Numbered from the stretch's first letter, positions 23,502 to 31,062 are shown. The stretch is 37,236 bases of DNA from an uncultured Nitrospirota bacterium (GCA_937139405.1 CAKZPV010000011.1:1-37236), one strand, 5' to 3'. Translations and numbers: made by a program. Notes: generated by a model not told the origin, from the sequence alone.

Positions 23502-23848
23502 TACTGATCAATCAACTCGATCGATGCTATGCGGAAACCAACAAACTCGCTGTCTGTGAATGTTGGTAGCGTCTCAAAATAGACAGTCTTGGTGGCTGCA
23601 TCATCCGGGCATGTCCATGTAAATTCCCCTGTCCCGCCAAGCAGCGTCGTCTCATAGAACGTTTTGAGCAGGGCAACATCTGCTTTGGTCAACAGCAGGT
23701 TGAAGCTGTAGCGATAATCGACGCCCGTTGTCCGGCGTCTAAATCTCATCTTTCCTAGTTCAGATGAATCCCTGGCGACAGTGTCAATAATTGATGTTGC
23801 ATAGGTGCCGAGCAGAGGTTTCTCGAGGTACGCGGGTGCCGCGGTCAT
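23501..23848 (-). CDS. Minor tail protein (gpM-like position)
   Basis: The product has 115 residues. A beta-rich single-domain protein with 'RFRRRTTGVDYRYSFNLLL', a helix 'DVALLKTFYETTLLGGTGEFTW' and a final 'GFRIASIELIDQ' strand, as in small phage tail proteins located between tape measure and DUF1833 gene. It lacks catalytic residues. It overlaps the tape measure stop by 4 bp. The assignment is by position and size. Confidence 0.72.
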   Translation of the reverse strand: MTAAPAYLEKPLLGTYATSIIDTVARDSSELGKMRFRRRTTGVDYRYSFNLLLTKADVALLKTFYETTLLGGTGEFTWTCPDDAATKTVYFETLPTFTDSEFVGFRIASIELIDQ

Positions 23849-25698
23849 CGAGCTACCACCATTGGTTTACTGCTGAACCGCGTCATTGATTTATCGAATT
23901 TACCACTGCCGAGCGCACTACCTGACTTGGCGACGGATTGATCAACAATTGCAGGCGTGGCAGCCCTAACAGTGCTGGCTGATATCTGGGTCATCTGAGC
24001 GGTGAACTTCTCATCATCGGATGAGACCATGATGCTGCCCGTAATAATCACATTGTTGTTGGCTGCTGATTGGCCTTTGGTGTGGTCTATTACCGTCTCA
24101 TTTGGATGGAGAATGGCGGGGAAGCCGCCGCGGCCATCTACACCGCCCGAACGTGCTCCCGGTCCTGTGTGACCACCTCCGTCAAAAGTAATGCCCAATG
24201 CTCCGCCTATAAACGACTGCAAGAAACCACCACCAAGAATACCTTTGCCACCCCCAGCAACATTTACCTGGTTGAGATACTTGAGGAGGGACTGAACGGC
24301 TTGAAATGCCGCATCCTTCCAGCTCAGCGTGTTATCAAGCAAGCCTTTGAAGATACCCCCAAGATCAGAGCCAACTTGTTTCATACCCTCCATCTCAGCC
24401 TTTGCCCGGGCTAGGCCAAATTTCACCTGAGCGCTTTGCTCAGCAAGGTTGGCTATCTCTTTGGCCCGTTCTGCAGTGAGCTTTATGCCGGCATCTTCCA
24501 ATTTGTTGATTAGCTTGGCTTCAACGGTCATACGCTCACGTTCCATTGCACTTTGACCAAGCAACGATTTTTCTAGTTCCAAGCCTGCTATGTACTGTTT
24601 TTGGTCACGGACAATGGCCGAGTATCGGTCAGCGAGTTTCTGGGCGTCGGATTTGCCCTTCTTACCTTTATCTTTTTTGGCATCGGTCTTGGCCTGCCGT
24701 TTTATGGCCTCTGCCTCGATGTCATTGAACAGGTCACCAACGAAGTCCTGCCCCAGAGCTTTCTTGAAGGCACTACCAACACTCTTGCCAACTGCCTTGC
24801 CGGAGAATGGATTGTCCAGTTGCAATGAGCCGGTAATACCGGAACTGTCCAGTTTGCCCATATCGACGCCGGGAATCTGGTTCATGTAGTCGACAATCTG
24901 GTTTACTCCATCGATCGCGGATTTGACCATGTTCTCAATCCCCTTGAGGAATGAATTGGCTATTGCAAACCCGATGAAGCCAAAGGCATTGGGGAGATCA
25001 GCCCAGGCAGCACGAATGGCAGCGGCGGCTCCAACCATTCCACCAACAATGAGGTTGATCACAAATTTGGTCGACGTTTTCACGGCATTCCATACCGCGG
25101 CAAACCATGGGGAAATAGCGAGGATGGCAGGTTGCAAGACCGAATAGATACGGCCAGCAATCACGCTGACCGTCGCGAGAAACACGTTGCCAAGACTGAC
25201 CGTATTTTTGCGACCTTTGTTGATTTCGAATGCTAATCCAGCAAAAACTGCACCCGCCAATCCAACCGCTGCTGTGACCAATGGAAATTTGGTTAGCACA
25301 CCAACTATTAACCGGCCAGTCTCTTTGAAGGCACGACCAATACCACCTTCATTTGGACCATAGATCTGGCCAATCTGTGAACCCTGTTGGATAGCAACCA
25401 TCATCGGGTTCATTCCAGAAGCCAACGAGACGAAAACGTCATTCAACTGGAACACGAGGTTCTTCTGTTGGAATGATGCAGCCCGAGCAGCTTTCGCGTT
25501 TATTTGCAAGGCGGCACTATTGGCCCGGACAGCGGCCGAGGTTGATGTCATCGATGTGGATACAACGCCTGATGTGCTGTGAAGCGTGTCCATTTGGTTT
25601 TCAGCGCGAGCAGCAGCACCCGTCAGGTTTTGCAGCTCAGCAGCCGCTTTCTTTGGGCCCACTGTTTCAACAGCAATACCCAGTCTTGCTATGTCCAT
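23845..25698 (-). CDS. Tail tape measure protein
   Basis: The product has 617 residues. Alanine-rich helical N-terminal part ('KKAAAELQNLTGAAARAENQM'), membrane-like segments ('TAAVGLAGAVFAGLAF' near 143-158; 'VINLIVGGMVGAAAAIRAAW' near 214-233), a charged middle (AKTDAKKDKGKKGKSDAQK), then a glycine-rich end with 'FDGGGHTGPGARSGG' and 'ILHPNETVIDH', typical of TMP_2-type tape measures. The length sets tail length; 617 residues predict a fairly short siphovirus tail. The plus-strand gene at 25754 begins only 55 bp from its start, so the tail gene block is interrupted here. Confidence 0.88.
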   Translation of the reverse strand: MDIARLGIAVETVGPKKAAAELQNLTGAAARAENQMDTLHSTSGVVSTSMTSTSAAVRANSAALQINAKAARAASFQQKNLVFQLNDVFVSLASGMNPMMVAIQQGSQIGQIYGPNEGGIGRAFKETGRLIVGVLTKFPLVTAAVGLAGAVFAGLAFEINKGRKNTVSLGNVFLATVSVIAGRIYSVLQPAILAISPWFAAVWNAVKTSTKFVINLIVGGMVGAAAAIRAAWADLPNAFGFIGFAIANSFLKGIENMVKSAIDGVNQIVDYMNQIPGVDMGKLDSSGITGSLQLDNPFSGKAVGKSVGSAFKKALGQDFVGDLFNDIEAEAIKRQAKTDAKKDKGKKGKSDAQKLADRYSAIVRDQKQYIAGLELEKSLLGQSAMERERMTVEAKLINKLEDAGIKLTAERAKEIANLAEQSAQVKFGLARAKAEMEGMKQVGSDLGGIFKGLLDNTLSWKDAAFQAVQSLLKYLNQVNVAGGGKGILGGGFLQSFIGGALGITFDGGGHTGPGARSGGVDGRGGFPAILHPNETVIDHTKGQSAANNNVIITGSIMVSSDDEKFTAQMTQISASTVRAATPAIVDQSVAKSGSALGSGKFDKSMTRFSSKPMVVAR

Positions 25699-25753
25699 TG
25701 CATTTCTCGATGTTTATTGACTACGTTGGTGTCACTGCGGAAGGCTAAGTAAA

Positions 25754-26236
25754 TTGAAAAAATCCACACTAATCGCTTGTCTATGCTTGTTTCCGACACC
25801 AGCAATGTCCGATGGACCTGAACTAGGTTGGAACATTTCTTACTATCAAGACACCTTTTCTCAGGACATCACAGCGGTAGGCCACGTCACCGAAATTGGT
25901 CAGGTATTCGATAGCGGAACGATCTACATGCTTTGTGATGCAGGCGAATTGTCTGTCGGCTTCTCTCCCAAGCGGCTCATGATGTTTACTGACACAGTAT
26001 CCGCTCAATTTAAGAGCGGCGACACTACTGAGGAAATAACGGTTGTCGCCCGAAAATTCCCTATCGTCGGGAACAGGTTGGCCGCATCGTCCAAAGACAA
26101 TGATCGGTTTATGAACTTTTTATTGAAGGCTACGCAAACAATCGCCTTCAAGAGTGACGACAAGCAAGGGAAGTTTCCAATAGTAGGATTGAAGAAAGTG
26201 TTCTCAATCCTGAAATCGGAATGCACTTCATCATGA
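25754..26236 (+). CDS. Exported protein set backwards in the tail operon (candidate moron)
   Basis: TTG 25754 is supported by GGAAGG at 25739-25744, 9 nt upstream. The product has 160 residues with a signal peptide (MKKS, hydrophobic 'TLIACLCLFPTPAMS', cleavage near residue 19). The mature part has 'YMLCDAGELSVGFSP' and ends 'GLKKVFSILKSEC', so two cysteines far apart could form a disulfide. The order resembles the VasI/TagO-type beta fold, but this is weak. Standing on the opposite strand between tape measure and chaperone genes, it must have its own promoter; such cargo genes are often expressed in the lysogen. It runs into the gpGT stop (6-bp overlap). Confidence 0.75.
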   Translation: MKKSTLIACLCLFPTPAMSDGPELGWNISYYQDTFSQDITAVGHVTEIGQVFDSGTIYMLCDAGELSVGFSPKRLMMFTDTVSAQFKSGDTTEEITVVARKFPIVGNRLAASSKDNDRFMNFLLKATQTIAFKSDDKQGKFPIVGLKKVFSILKSECTSS

Positions 26237-26599
26237 AGACTTTTCCCGTTCACTGATCGCCGACATCTCCCCACCTACCGATCGACACCAGGCAGCATCT
26301 ATTTGCCTCAGTATTGCGACCTCATGGGCATTCACCGCTGTTTTGGTACACATCATCCAAAAGGCTAACTCTGCGTATGTGAGGCGCTGTGGGCCCGCCT
26401 CTGTCCATACCCGAGAACCATTGATCTCATAGAACCAATCCAGCAGAAACGAGCACGGTAGCCACTCAGATTGAACAGGGCTTTCTACCCCAAAGTTGTC
26501 ATTGCGCTCGCGCCGGGTGAGCTTGTCGCTATCCGATACCGTGTCATAGCGACCTGCGATCTCAACTGCATTGCTGAGGATCTCACCTACTTCGAGGTA
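26231..26599 (-). CDS. gpT-like extension made by -1 frameshift (gpGT)
   Basis: No start codon is needed: the frame is entered by slippage from the gpG gene. It encodes 122 residues beginning with YLEVGEILSNAVEIAGRYD and closing with 'GGEMSAISEREKSS', TGA at 26233-26231. The part 'FLLDWFYEINGSRVW' and 'RLTYAELAFWMMCTKTAVNA' fits the alpha-helical T domain of tail chaperones. The whole gpGT would be 244 residues. It lies on the same strand between gpG and the tape measure, but the backward gene at 25754 separates it from the tape measure gene. Confidence 0.75.
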   Translation of the reverse strand, partial: YLEVGEILSNAVEIAGRYDTVSDSDKLTRRERNDNFGVESPVQSEWLPCSFLLDWFYEINGSRVWTEAGPQRLTYAELAFWMMCTKTAVNAHEVAILRQIDAAWCRSVGGEMSAISEREKSS

Positions 26600-26964
26600 A
26601 AATTTCCTCTGTCTTCGGACGCCCTCGACACTTGGTCATAGATCCAACCATGCGTATCTAAAACGAGTCTGACATTCTCAAATGAGTATTCTAGGTCCAA
26701 ATCACCAAGGGTGTTTTCGCCCCAATCCCAAGACGCAATTGACGTTGTAGCTTTATCCAGTAATTCGGCTTCAAGTTGAGCGGTTTGCAGCTTTGGGCGC
26801 TGTTTTCCGAGGAACTTGTCAGCATGTTCGCGGCTAATGTCTTTTACTTCTTTGCTCTCGTAAGACCGTATTTCAAAGGTTACGCCGAGAGGTTTGTCGC
26901 TGATGGGATGCACCAATTCCAAGCGGTGAAGCCCATCAGTTTTTACAAGTGTACCGAGATCCAT
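26587..26964 (-). CDS. Tail assembly chaperone (gpG-like)
   Basis: The product has 125 residues. It follows the tail tube gene by 3 bp, exactly where lambda gene G lies. It has the usual beta N-terminus ('LHRLELVHPISDKPLGVTFE'), a polar helical middle and 'WDWGEN...LDLEYSFENVRLVL'. It keeps the tape measure soluble during tail assembly. A -1 slippery heptamer near its end gives the longer gpGT product, entered separately. Confidence 0.8.
   Translation of the reverse strand: MDLGTLVKTDGLHRLELVHPISDKPLGVTFEIRSYESKEVKDISREHADKFLGKQRPKLQTAQLEAELLDKATTSIASWDWGENTLGDLDLEYSFENVRLVLDTHGWIYDQVSRASEDRGNFTSK
26599..26605 (-). promoter_or_regulatory. -1 ribosomal frameshift site (A AAT TTT)
   Basis: Read on the minus strand in the gpG frame, the heptamer is A AAT TTT, the X XXY YYZ form needed for tandem slippage; both tRNAs re-pair after a shift of one base (AAA TTT). 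It lies four codons before the gpG stop (26587). A short ACCT/AGGT hairpin with a 6-base loop follows within a few bases and may help. Programmed -1 shifts in this gene pair are established in many long-tailed phages. Confidence 0.78.
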
Positions 26965-26967
26965 TGC

Positions 26968-27414
26968 TTATGCGTCCTCAAGAACCAATTGAACCATACC
27001 GACGTTGAACTGCTCGAGAATGAAATCCTCATTGGCTCCGCCTGGTCGGCTTGGACCACCAATAATAGCCCGAGTGTATTGGTTTGTACCGTCCGGCAAT
27101 GTCCGTTTCAGGGCATAATACAGGGCGGAGTTTGCAGCAATGCGCAACGTATCTTGACCAGTATCGGCCGCATCACGAGCAACCTCAATGACGGGATCTC
27201 CCGCATTTCGAATGCCTTTCTGCTTTTGCGATACATCCTCATCAACAGTGTTGTATGAGAGAATGTTGTCCTCAGTGGACCATTCCCCGGCATTACCGAC
27301 GCCGTTGATTTGTATCCATGTGAGGGCTTCAAAGCCAGTTTGGTCGAGGTCCGCCGCCTGCGTAGTTGCGCAGATGAAAACGTCGGTTCCGTTATATGTG
27401 TACTTAACAGCCAT
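26968..27414 (-). CDS. Major tail tube protein
   Basis: The product has 148 residues, directly before the G/GT chaperone genes. The sequence is beta-rich: 'VKYTYNGTDVFICATTQAADL', 'FEALTWIQINGVGNAGEW' and later 'FNVGMVQLVLED'. This 'gvGnaGew...dnilsYntvdedv' order is common to small tail tube proteins of siphoviruses with a gpV-like fold. Many copies stack into the tail tube. The start has GGAACCTCAGGA just upstream, a strong ribosome site, in line with high expression. Confidence 0.82.
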   Translation of the reverse strand: MAVKYTYNGTDVFICATTQAADLDQTGFEALTWIQINGVGNAGEWSTEDNILSYNTVDEDVSQKQKGIRNAGDPVIEVARDAADTGQDTLRIAANSALYYALKRTLPDGTNQYTRAIIGGPSRPGGANEDFILEQFNVGMVQLVLEDA

Positions 27415-27434
27415 TCCTGAGGTTCCTTTCGTGG

Positions 27435-27848
27435 CTAGTCAGAGAAAAGTCGATAACGGATTGTCACCGGCAGTTCGTAGGTAGTTTTGGTATTGAACCC
27501 CGGCGCCACAGATGGTTGCCGAGGTATTTGGATATTCCCAGATAGGCTGGATATTTCCGTCAGATGCTTGAACAATTGAACGACCAATGAGGCCTGATCA
27601 GTCGCCTTGATGTCGCCTTTGCCGATACCCTCAACAACGGTGACCTGTAGGAGCCCTTCATGTTCCTTTTCACCAGCTCTCAAAAACGGGGTCTGCGTCT
27701 CATTTGGTTGATGAGAAACGCGCAGATATCGTTTGTTCGAAGGAACGGTGAATTTGACATTTGGGTATGCCACAGGCCAAAGTCCGATGGCGTCTCTAAG
27801 GCGATCGAATAACGCAACCTTGATATCCGACTCTACATTCGCGCCCAT
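27435..27848 (-). CDS. Tail terminator / DUF4128-like protein
   Basis: The product has 137 residues. A helix-strand pattern at the start ('VESDIKVALFDRLRDAIG'), 'YLRVSHQPNET' and 'GLLQVTVVEGIGKGDIKATDQASLVVQLF' is what DUF4128/gpU-type tail completion proteins show. They cap the tail tube and fix its length. Its position right before the tube gene fits. The gap upstream of it (27849-28029) holds a reverse-strand small gene. Confidence 0.75.
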   Translation of the reverse strand: MGANVESDIKVALFDRLRDAIGLWPVAYPNVKFTVPSNKRYLRVSHQPNETQTPFLRAGEKEHEGLLQVTVVEGIGKGDIKATDQASLVVQLFKHLTEISSLSGNIQIPRQPSVAPGFNTKTTYELPVTIRYRLFSD

Positions 27849-27863
27849 GGCAGGTTTTCCAAT

Positions 27864-28040
27864 ATGTCAAAAGAACTGACCGATAACGAGGTGCATGAAA
27901 AGCTCGTAAAGGCTCAACAAGAACTCGGTGTCGATACGGCAGAAACAGAACACGGCAAGACCGCCCTTGATGGTGCAAGGAAGGTTCTGACTGGTCTGCA
28001 GTTTGGTGTATTGGCAGCCTCGGAGAAGTCTAGCGACTGA
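27864..28040 (+). CDS. Candidate 58-aa protein set backwards in the late operon
   Basis: ATG 27864 to TGA 28040 encodes a charged, helical protein (begins MSKELTDNEVHEKLVKAQQE, ends AASEKSSD). It fills the only sizeable hole in this part of the late operon: 27849-28029 is otherwise empty on the minus strand. An AGG lies about 9 nt upstream. It overlaps the tail-completion gene's 3' end by 11 bp. No known family. It is the second plus-strand gene in this operon and may be lysogen-expressed cargo. The minus-strand frames over the same DNA have poor composition. Confidence 0.55.
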   Translation: MSKELTDNEVHEKLVKAQQELGVDTAETEHGKTALDGARKVLTGLQFGVLAASEKSSD

Positions 28041-28443
28041 ACTCTTTCGCCACCACGTTAACAATTGCATTCCATTGCATGGCAGCCAGCGTCACCCATT
28101 GGACTCCGCCCTCACCATAGTGAACGAACCCGGCATAGTTGGCCGTGTACATTCCGTAAATCGTATCCTCGATCGATGCACCAGCGATTACGAAGGCGTA
28201 ATCATCTCCTCCGCCAAATGCCGCCCCACCAACCTTGAATTTCACATCAGATACAGGAGCATTAAGCGATGCATGAAAACTGGCCCTGAGAAAGCCTGTG
28301 TCTACAGGCAGATTGCCGCCCTTGCCTCTTGGTGTCTGCATTCTCTCCATAAGTCGCTGAGTGCTCTCTTTGAGGATTGCCTCCTGCAATTTGACCGTTT
28401 TCTTAGCGAAACCTTCGACCTGAGCGGTGAATGATTTAGCCAC
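28030..28443 (-). CDS. HK97 gp10-like tail completion protein
   Basis: GTG 28443 is preferred over the upstream ATG 28485 because GGAAAG precedes it and because the longer form would overlap the small membrane-peptide gene over its whole 3' half. The product has 137 residues. 'NLPVDTGFLRASFHAS' and 'YGMYTANYAGFVHYGEGG' followed by 'WVTLAAMQWNAIV' are typical of HK97 gp10/neck proteins: the VDTG-LR motif, the YA..VHYGE motif and the final W...A...W helix. It joins head and tail. Confidence 0.82.
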   Translation of the reverse strand: MAKSFTAQVEGFAKKTVKLQEAILKESTQRLMERMQTPRGKGGNLPVDTGFLRASFHASLNAPVSDVKFKVGGAAFGGGDDYAFVIAGASIEDTIYGMYTANYAGFVHYGEGGVQWVTLAAMQWNAIVNVVAKEFSR

Positions 28444-28558
28444 TGACTCTTTCCACCAGGAACCAGAGACCGCCCAATAAACCAAGCCACTTGATCATTG
28501 ATCCGAGCCACCAACCAAATCGATTGCCAGCTCTTTGATAGTCAATATTATCGTTCAT
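28436..28558 (-). CDS. 40-aa membrane peptide
   Basis: The frame runs from ATG 28558 to TAA 28436. The start shares an ATGA overlap with the minor head gene stop (28555), and the end overlaps the gp10-like start by 8 bp, so the peptide fits the operon exactly on both sides. It has a polar N-terminus (MNDNIDYQRAGNRFG), then one membrane segment ('WWLGSMIKWLGLLGGLWFLV', about residues 16-35) and a short tail. The role is unknown; a membrane peptide between head and tail genes is unusual and could be a lysis or exclusion factor. Confidence 0.7.
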   Translation of the reverse strand: MNDNIDYQRAGNRFGWWLGSMIKWLGLLGGLWFLVERVSG

Positions 28559-29556
28559 CGGTTCGGCCTGTAGTTGATGCGCCACCTTGCGACACAGCGA
28601 CAATTGATCACCTCAGCACCACCACCTGCGGGATCTCCCGGGTGTTTCATTAGGACACCGGATGGCATTACCCAGCTCTGGCCAAATCTGACTTTCTTTC
28701 CATCCACCACAGCATGAGAAAACCTCACTCTGAGGTCACCTGCGCTATCCCATGTGCCCTCAATATTCTCAGCATCGACTTTACCGCTATCGATGATCTG
28801 CTGCATGGCTTGGTATGCCCCCATATTGAGCGCTGTGAGCGATTCCGTGCGCCCGATGGTTACACCCCTCAATTTTAGCAAGCGGTCATTGTAGCGCGCT
28901 ATGATCCGGTTGACTTCATCCGCAGTGAGGCTTCGACCCTCTATTGCGGCTTTGTTCAGTACGCTGTCAAAACGCTTGTCTCTCAATTTCCTCTGTTTAA
29001 ACGCCGAAAAGTCGCCACTCTCCAACTGTTCACGAGCCTTTAGCACTGCTCTTTGTTGAGGTAGATTCAGGCCGATAATACCACCGGTCCGGCGTTGACT
29101 GGCTCGGTCAATTCTGCCCACAACATTCAACGCAGTAGACCTAGGGTTGTTTCCTGCCTCCATGCCGGCCGTGAGATGCTCTCTGATGCCCTGTCTTTGT
29201 TCCCTGATGATATTCGTCACCATGTTGGATGAATGCTCTCTGAGGATGCGTTCTGCCCTCAGGTTGCGTCCATTGAAGCGAATTATAGTGCGTTGCCCGT
29301 CCGTATCACGGATATCGCCAGCATCTTCAATCCCAACGATACCACCCTCGCCGTAAGCTTCTTCAATCAAGGCTTCAAACTTGGCGTAGGCCGCTCTGTC
29401 AACAAAGATGGCTTCAACAGCGGCGTTGATATCACCTTGCTCAAGAGCACGGGTTATCTGACCAATCTGCGCCCTGCTTGTAATGTCTTTGATCGACTCC
29501 AGGAATGCGTTGCGCAGTCCCCGCTCGTATCGAGCCAACAGCTCCTCAATTGTCAT
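28555..29556 (-). CDS. Minor head / morphogenesis protein (gpF-like)
   Basis: The product has 333 residues. The C-terminal third has the head morphogenesis pattern: 'IGRTESLTALNMGAYQAM', 'GTWDSAGDLRVRFSHAVVDG', 'KVRFGQSWVMPSGVLMKHPGDP' and the closing 'EVINCRCVARW', with the paired cysteines usual for the Mu gpF/SPP1 gp7 family. The N-terminal part is helical. Such proteins sit inside the head near the portal and often leave with the DNA. It overlaps the HslV-like gene by 11 bp. Confidence 0.85.
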   Translation of the reverse strand: MTIEELLARYERGLRNAFLESIKDITSRAQIGQITRALEQGDINAAVEAIFVDRAAYAKFEALIEEAYGEGGIVGIEDAGDIRDTDGQRTIIRFNGRNLRAERILREHSSNMVTNIIREQRQGIREHLTAGMEAGNNPRSTALNVVGRIDRASQRRTGGIIGLNLPQQRAVLKAREQLESGDFSAFKQRKLRDKRFDSVLNKAAIEGRSLTADEVNRIIARYNDRLLKLRGVTIGRTESLTALNMGAYQAMQQIIDSGKVDAENIEGTWDSAGDLRVRFSHAVVDGKKVRFGQSWVMPSGVLMKHPGDPAGGGAEVINCRCVARWRINYRPNR

Positions 29557-29986
29557 TGAGTATTAAAGTTTCAAGTTCTCCACCGGTCCAGACATCACAC
29601 TCTGCTGCGATTACTATCGCCTCTTGAGCAGTAGCACCGTGCAACATGGCGCCGATGGCGTATTCCTCTCCCGACCCGATGGCTAAACAGTCGGTTTCGA
29701 TTGGGCCTGAAAACGCATCTTCATCATTGAAGTAAAACACGTCACCATTGGGTTTGATGACAATGGCCTGGGCGAGCACCTCTTTCTCAAAGGTGTGTTC
29801 AACACCAAATTCTTCCACCAAACGGCGGAACTTCTCAGGTTGACCCACTTTGCTTGAGCTGCAACCGAACAACGAGCCGTCGGCCAGACGATGTATTTTC
29901 GATTTCCGTCCCAGTGGCATCTTGGATCCGGCATATGATCGGCTGTTAGCGACTAGGACGCCGTCTTTGTAGGCAATCGTTGTCAT
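29546..29986 (-). CDS. HslV/proteasome-like Ntn-hydrolase peptidase
   Basis: ATG 29986 gives a protein of 146 residues starting M-T-T: removal of Met leaves Thr as N-terminal nucleophile, as in HslV and proteasome beta subunits. The start shares an ATGA overlap with the upstream head-closure gene, which supports it over the upstream ATG 30010. 'TTIAYKDGVLVANSRSY' then 'KIHRLADGSLFGCSS' and 'LAIGSGEEYAIGAMLHGATAQEAI' match the fold: first strands, Gly-rich turn, and 'GSG..yA.GA...G.-A.EA' helix. I see no prohead protease elsewhere, so a maturation role is conceivable. Confidence 0.8.
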   Translation of the reverse strand: MTTIAYKDGVLVANSRSYAGSKMPLGRKSKIHRLADGSLFGCSSSKVGQPEKFRRLVEEFGVEHTFEKEVLAQAIVIKPNGDVFYFNDEDAFSGPIETDCLAIGSGEEYAIGAMLHGATAQEAIVIAAECDVWTGGELETLILNDN

Positions 29987-30342
29987 GCTGCTCTCACTTG
30001 CACTTTCCAATAGACAACCGTTCCGGCCGGAGCCAAAGGCATGATTGAGATGATGTTCAGATCCACAGAGTTGATCGTAAGGGTGTCATCCACTTCTGGA
30101 ATCACAGCCAACCCCTCCGTTGAAATGTAAACCAATCTGTCATCGGTTTGGATGAGTGTTCCGTCGATATCCTTTTCATTGTAGTTCAACTGAGCTGCCT
30201 GAACCGTATAGGACGTTTCTGTCTGCTTCGGATCGTAGGCGATGAGTGCATCAGTCGTTTTGGTCAACGTAACTGCCTGCCCGAACCGTTTTATTAGCCG
30301 TTGAGCCGTCGTCTCAGCCCTTGCATAGTCGAAGGTGCTCAT
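29983..30342 (-). CDS. Head-closure / connector protein
   Basis: The product has 119 residues. The start 'FDYARAETTAQRLIKRFGQA', then 'VTLTK', and a beta barrel part ('DDRLVYISTEGLAVIPEVDD', 'INSVDLNIISIMPLAPAGTV') ending in 'YWKVQVRA' are typical of small stopper proteins that seal the portal after packaging. It overlaps its two neighbours by 4 bp each. Assignment is from pattern and gene order. Confidence 0.72.
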   Translation of the reverse strand: MSTFDYARAETTAQRLIKRFGQAVTLTKTTDALIAYDPKQTETSYTVQAAQLNYNEKDIDGTLIQTDDRLVYISTEGLAVIPEVDDTLTINSVDLNIISIMPLAPAGTVVYWKVQVRAA

Positions 30343-30860
30343 GCTCGATTAACAAACACTGTTTCGCCACCACCTCCAACAACGAAACATGCGATCATGT
30401 CTTCAACCATAGATATGATTGGCTTGGAGGAATCAGCACTAATTGGAGTGTCAGCATAGGTCGTTTGCAGATCCCCAATCTTCTCCATTTTCACTCTTTC
30501 AGTGAGGGTGACATCAGGAGTGAGAGAGCCTGGAGTTACAATTTCCCTAAGGGCCAACTCTGCAGCTGCATTGACCACCTCAATCGGAATTTCAGTGGTA
30601 AGGATAAGGGTTCCATCACAATCATAGGTGCTAGATCTGGGCCAAGCCAGAGCTTGTGATCTAAGGTTCGCTCTTGCTCCGACCCAATCGACTGAATTGC
30701 TGAGATAGGCAGTTGCTCGCCTGATTGCTTGTTCTTTGAGTTCATCCGTTCCTGTCCATGTCGAGTTGCCATGGTTGGTGTGATACGTGTCGGCATCAGC
30801 CAAGCTAATGAATGCATCAGCAGTTGCGGAACCTGTGCCAGTCTCAACAGTCAAAGCCAT
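30339..30860 (-). CDS. Head-tail connector adaptor (DnaT-like domain family)
   Basis: The product has 173 residues. 'FISLADADTYHTNHGNSTW', 'KEQAIRRATAYLSNSVDW', 'QALAWPRSSTYDCDG', and 'IPIEVVNAAAELALREI' closely follow the phage family that is often labelled DnaT-like single-strand DNA-binding protein, but whose gene order fits a head-tail adaptor. Here it lies just after the capsid block and before the head-closure gene, so the structural role is more likely than DNA binding. Confidence 0.8.
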   Translation of the reverse strand: MALTVETGTGSATADAFISLADADTYHTNHGNSTWTGTDELKEQAIRRATAYLSNSVDWVGARANLRSQALAWPRSSTYDCDGTLILTTEIPIEVVNAAAELALREIVTPGSLTPDVTLTERVKMEKIGDLQTTYADTPISADSSKPIISMVEDMIACFVVGGGGETVFVNRA

Positions 30861-30862
30861 GA

Positions 30863-31039
30863 CTATGCAGCAGTCTCAGTTTCAGCAATTGCGGCCTCTT
30901 TGGCAGCGAGCTTGTGCTTTTGGACACCAGCAGCGTGTTGCTCGGCCGTCACCTCAACACCGGCCTGCAAGCCATCCTTGTTGATCTTGCCGGTTTTGCG
31001 CGGGGCGGTTTTCTTCTTTGTTGCGGGCTTCTTAGCCAT
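30863..31039 (-). CDS. 58-aa Lys/Ala-rich protein
   Basis: ATG 31039 to TAG 30863 fills the gap between the capsid hairpins and the adaptor gene, with GGAG about 10 nt upstream. The start is strongly basic (MAKKPATKKKTAPRKTGK), then a helix with 'VEVTAEQHAAGVQKHKLAAK' and an acidic end (AETETAA). A basic tail plus helix suggests binding to DNA or capsid. Small proteins of this style are common directly after capsid genes; no family name can be given. Confidence 0.68.
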   Translation of the reverse strand: MAKKPATKKKTAPRKTGKINKDGLQAGVEVTAEQHAAGVQKHKLAAKEAAIAETETAA

Positions 31040-31062
31040 GATAATAGTTCTCCGGTTGAAAG

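Noticed and set aside
27867-28070. 67-aa minus-strand frame in the late-operon gap
   Set aside because: Cys/Leu/Phe-rich and without ribosome site; the plus-strand 58-aa frame over the same DNA has far better protein character.
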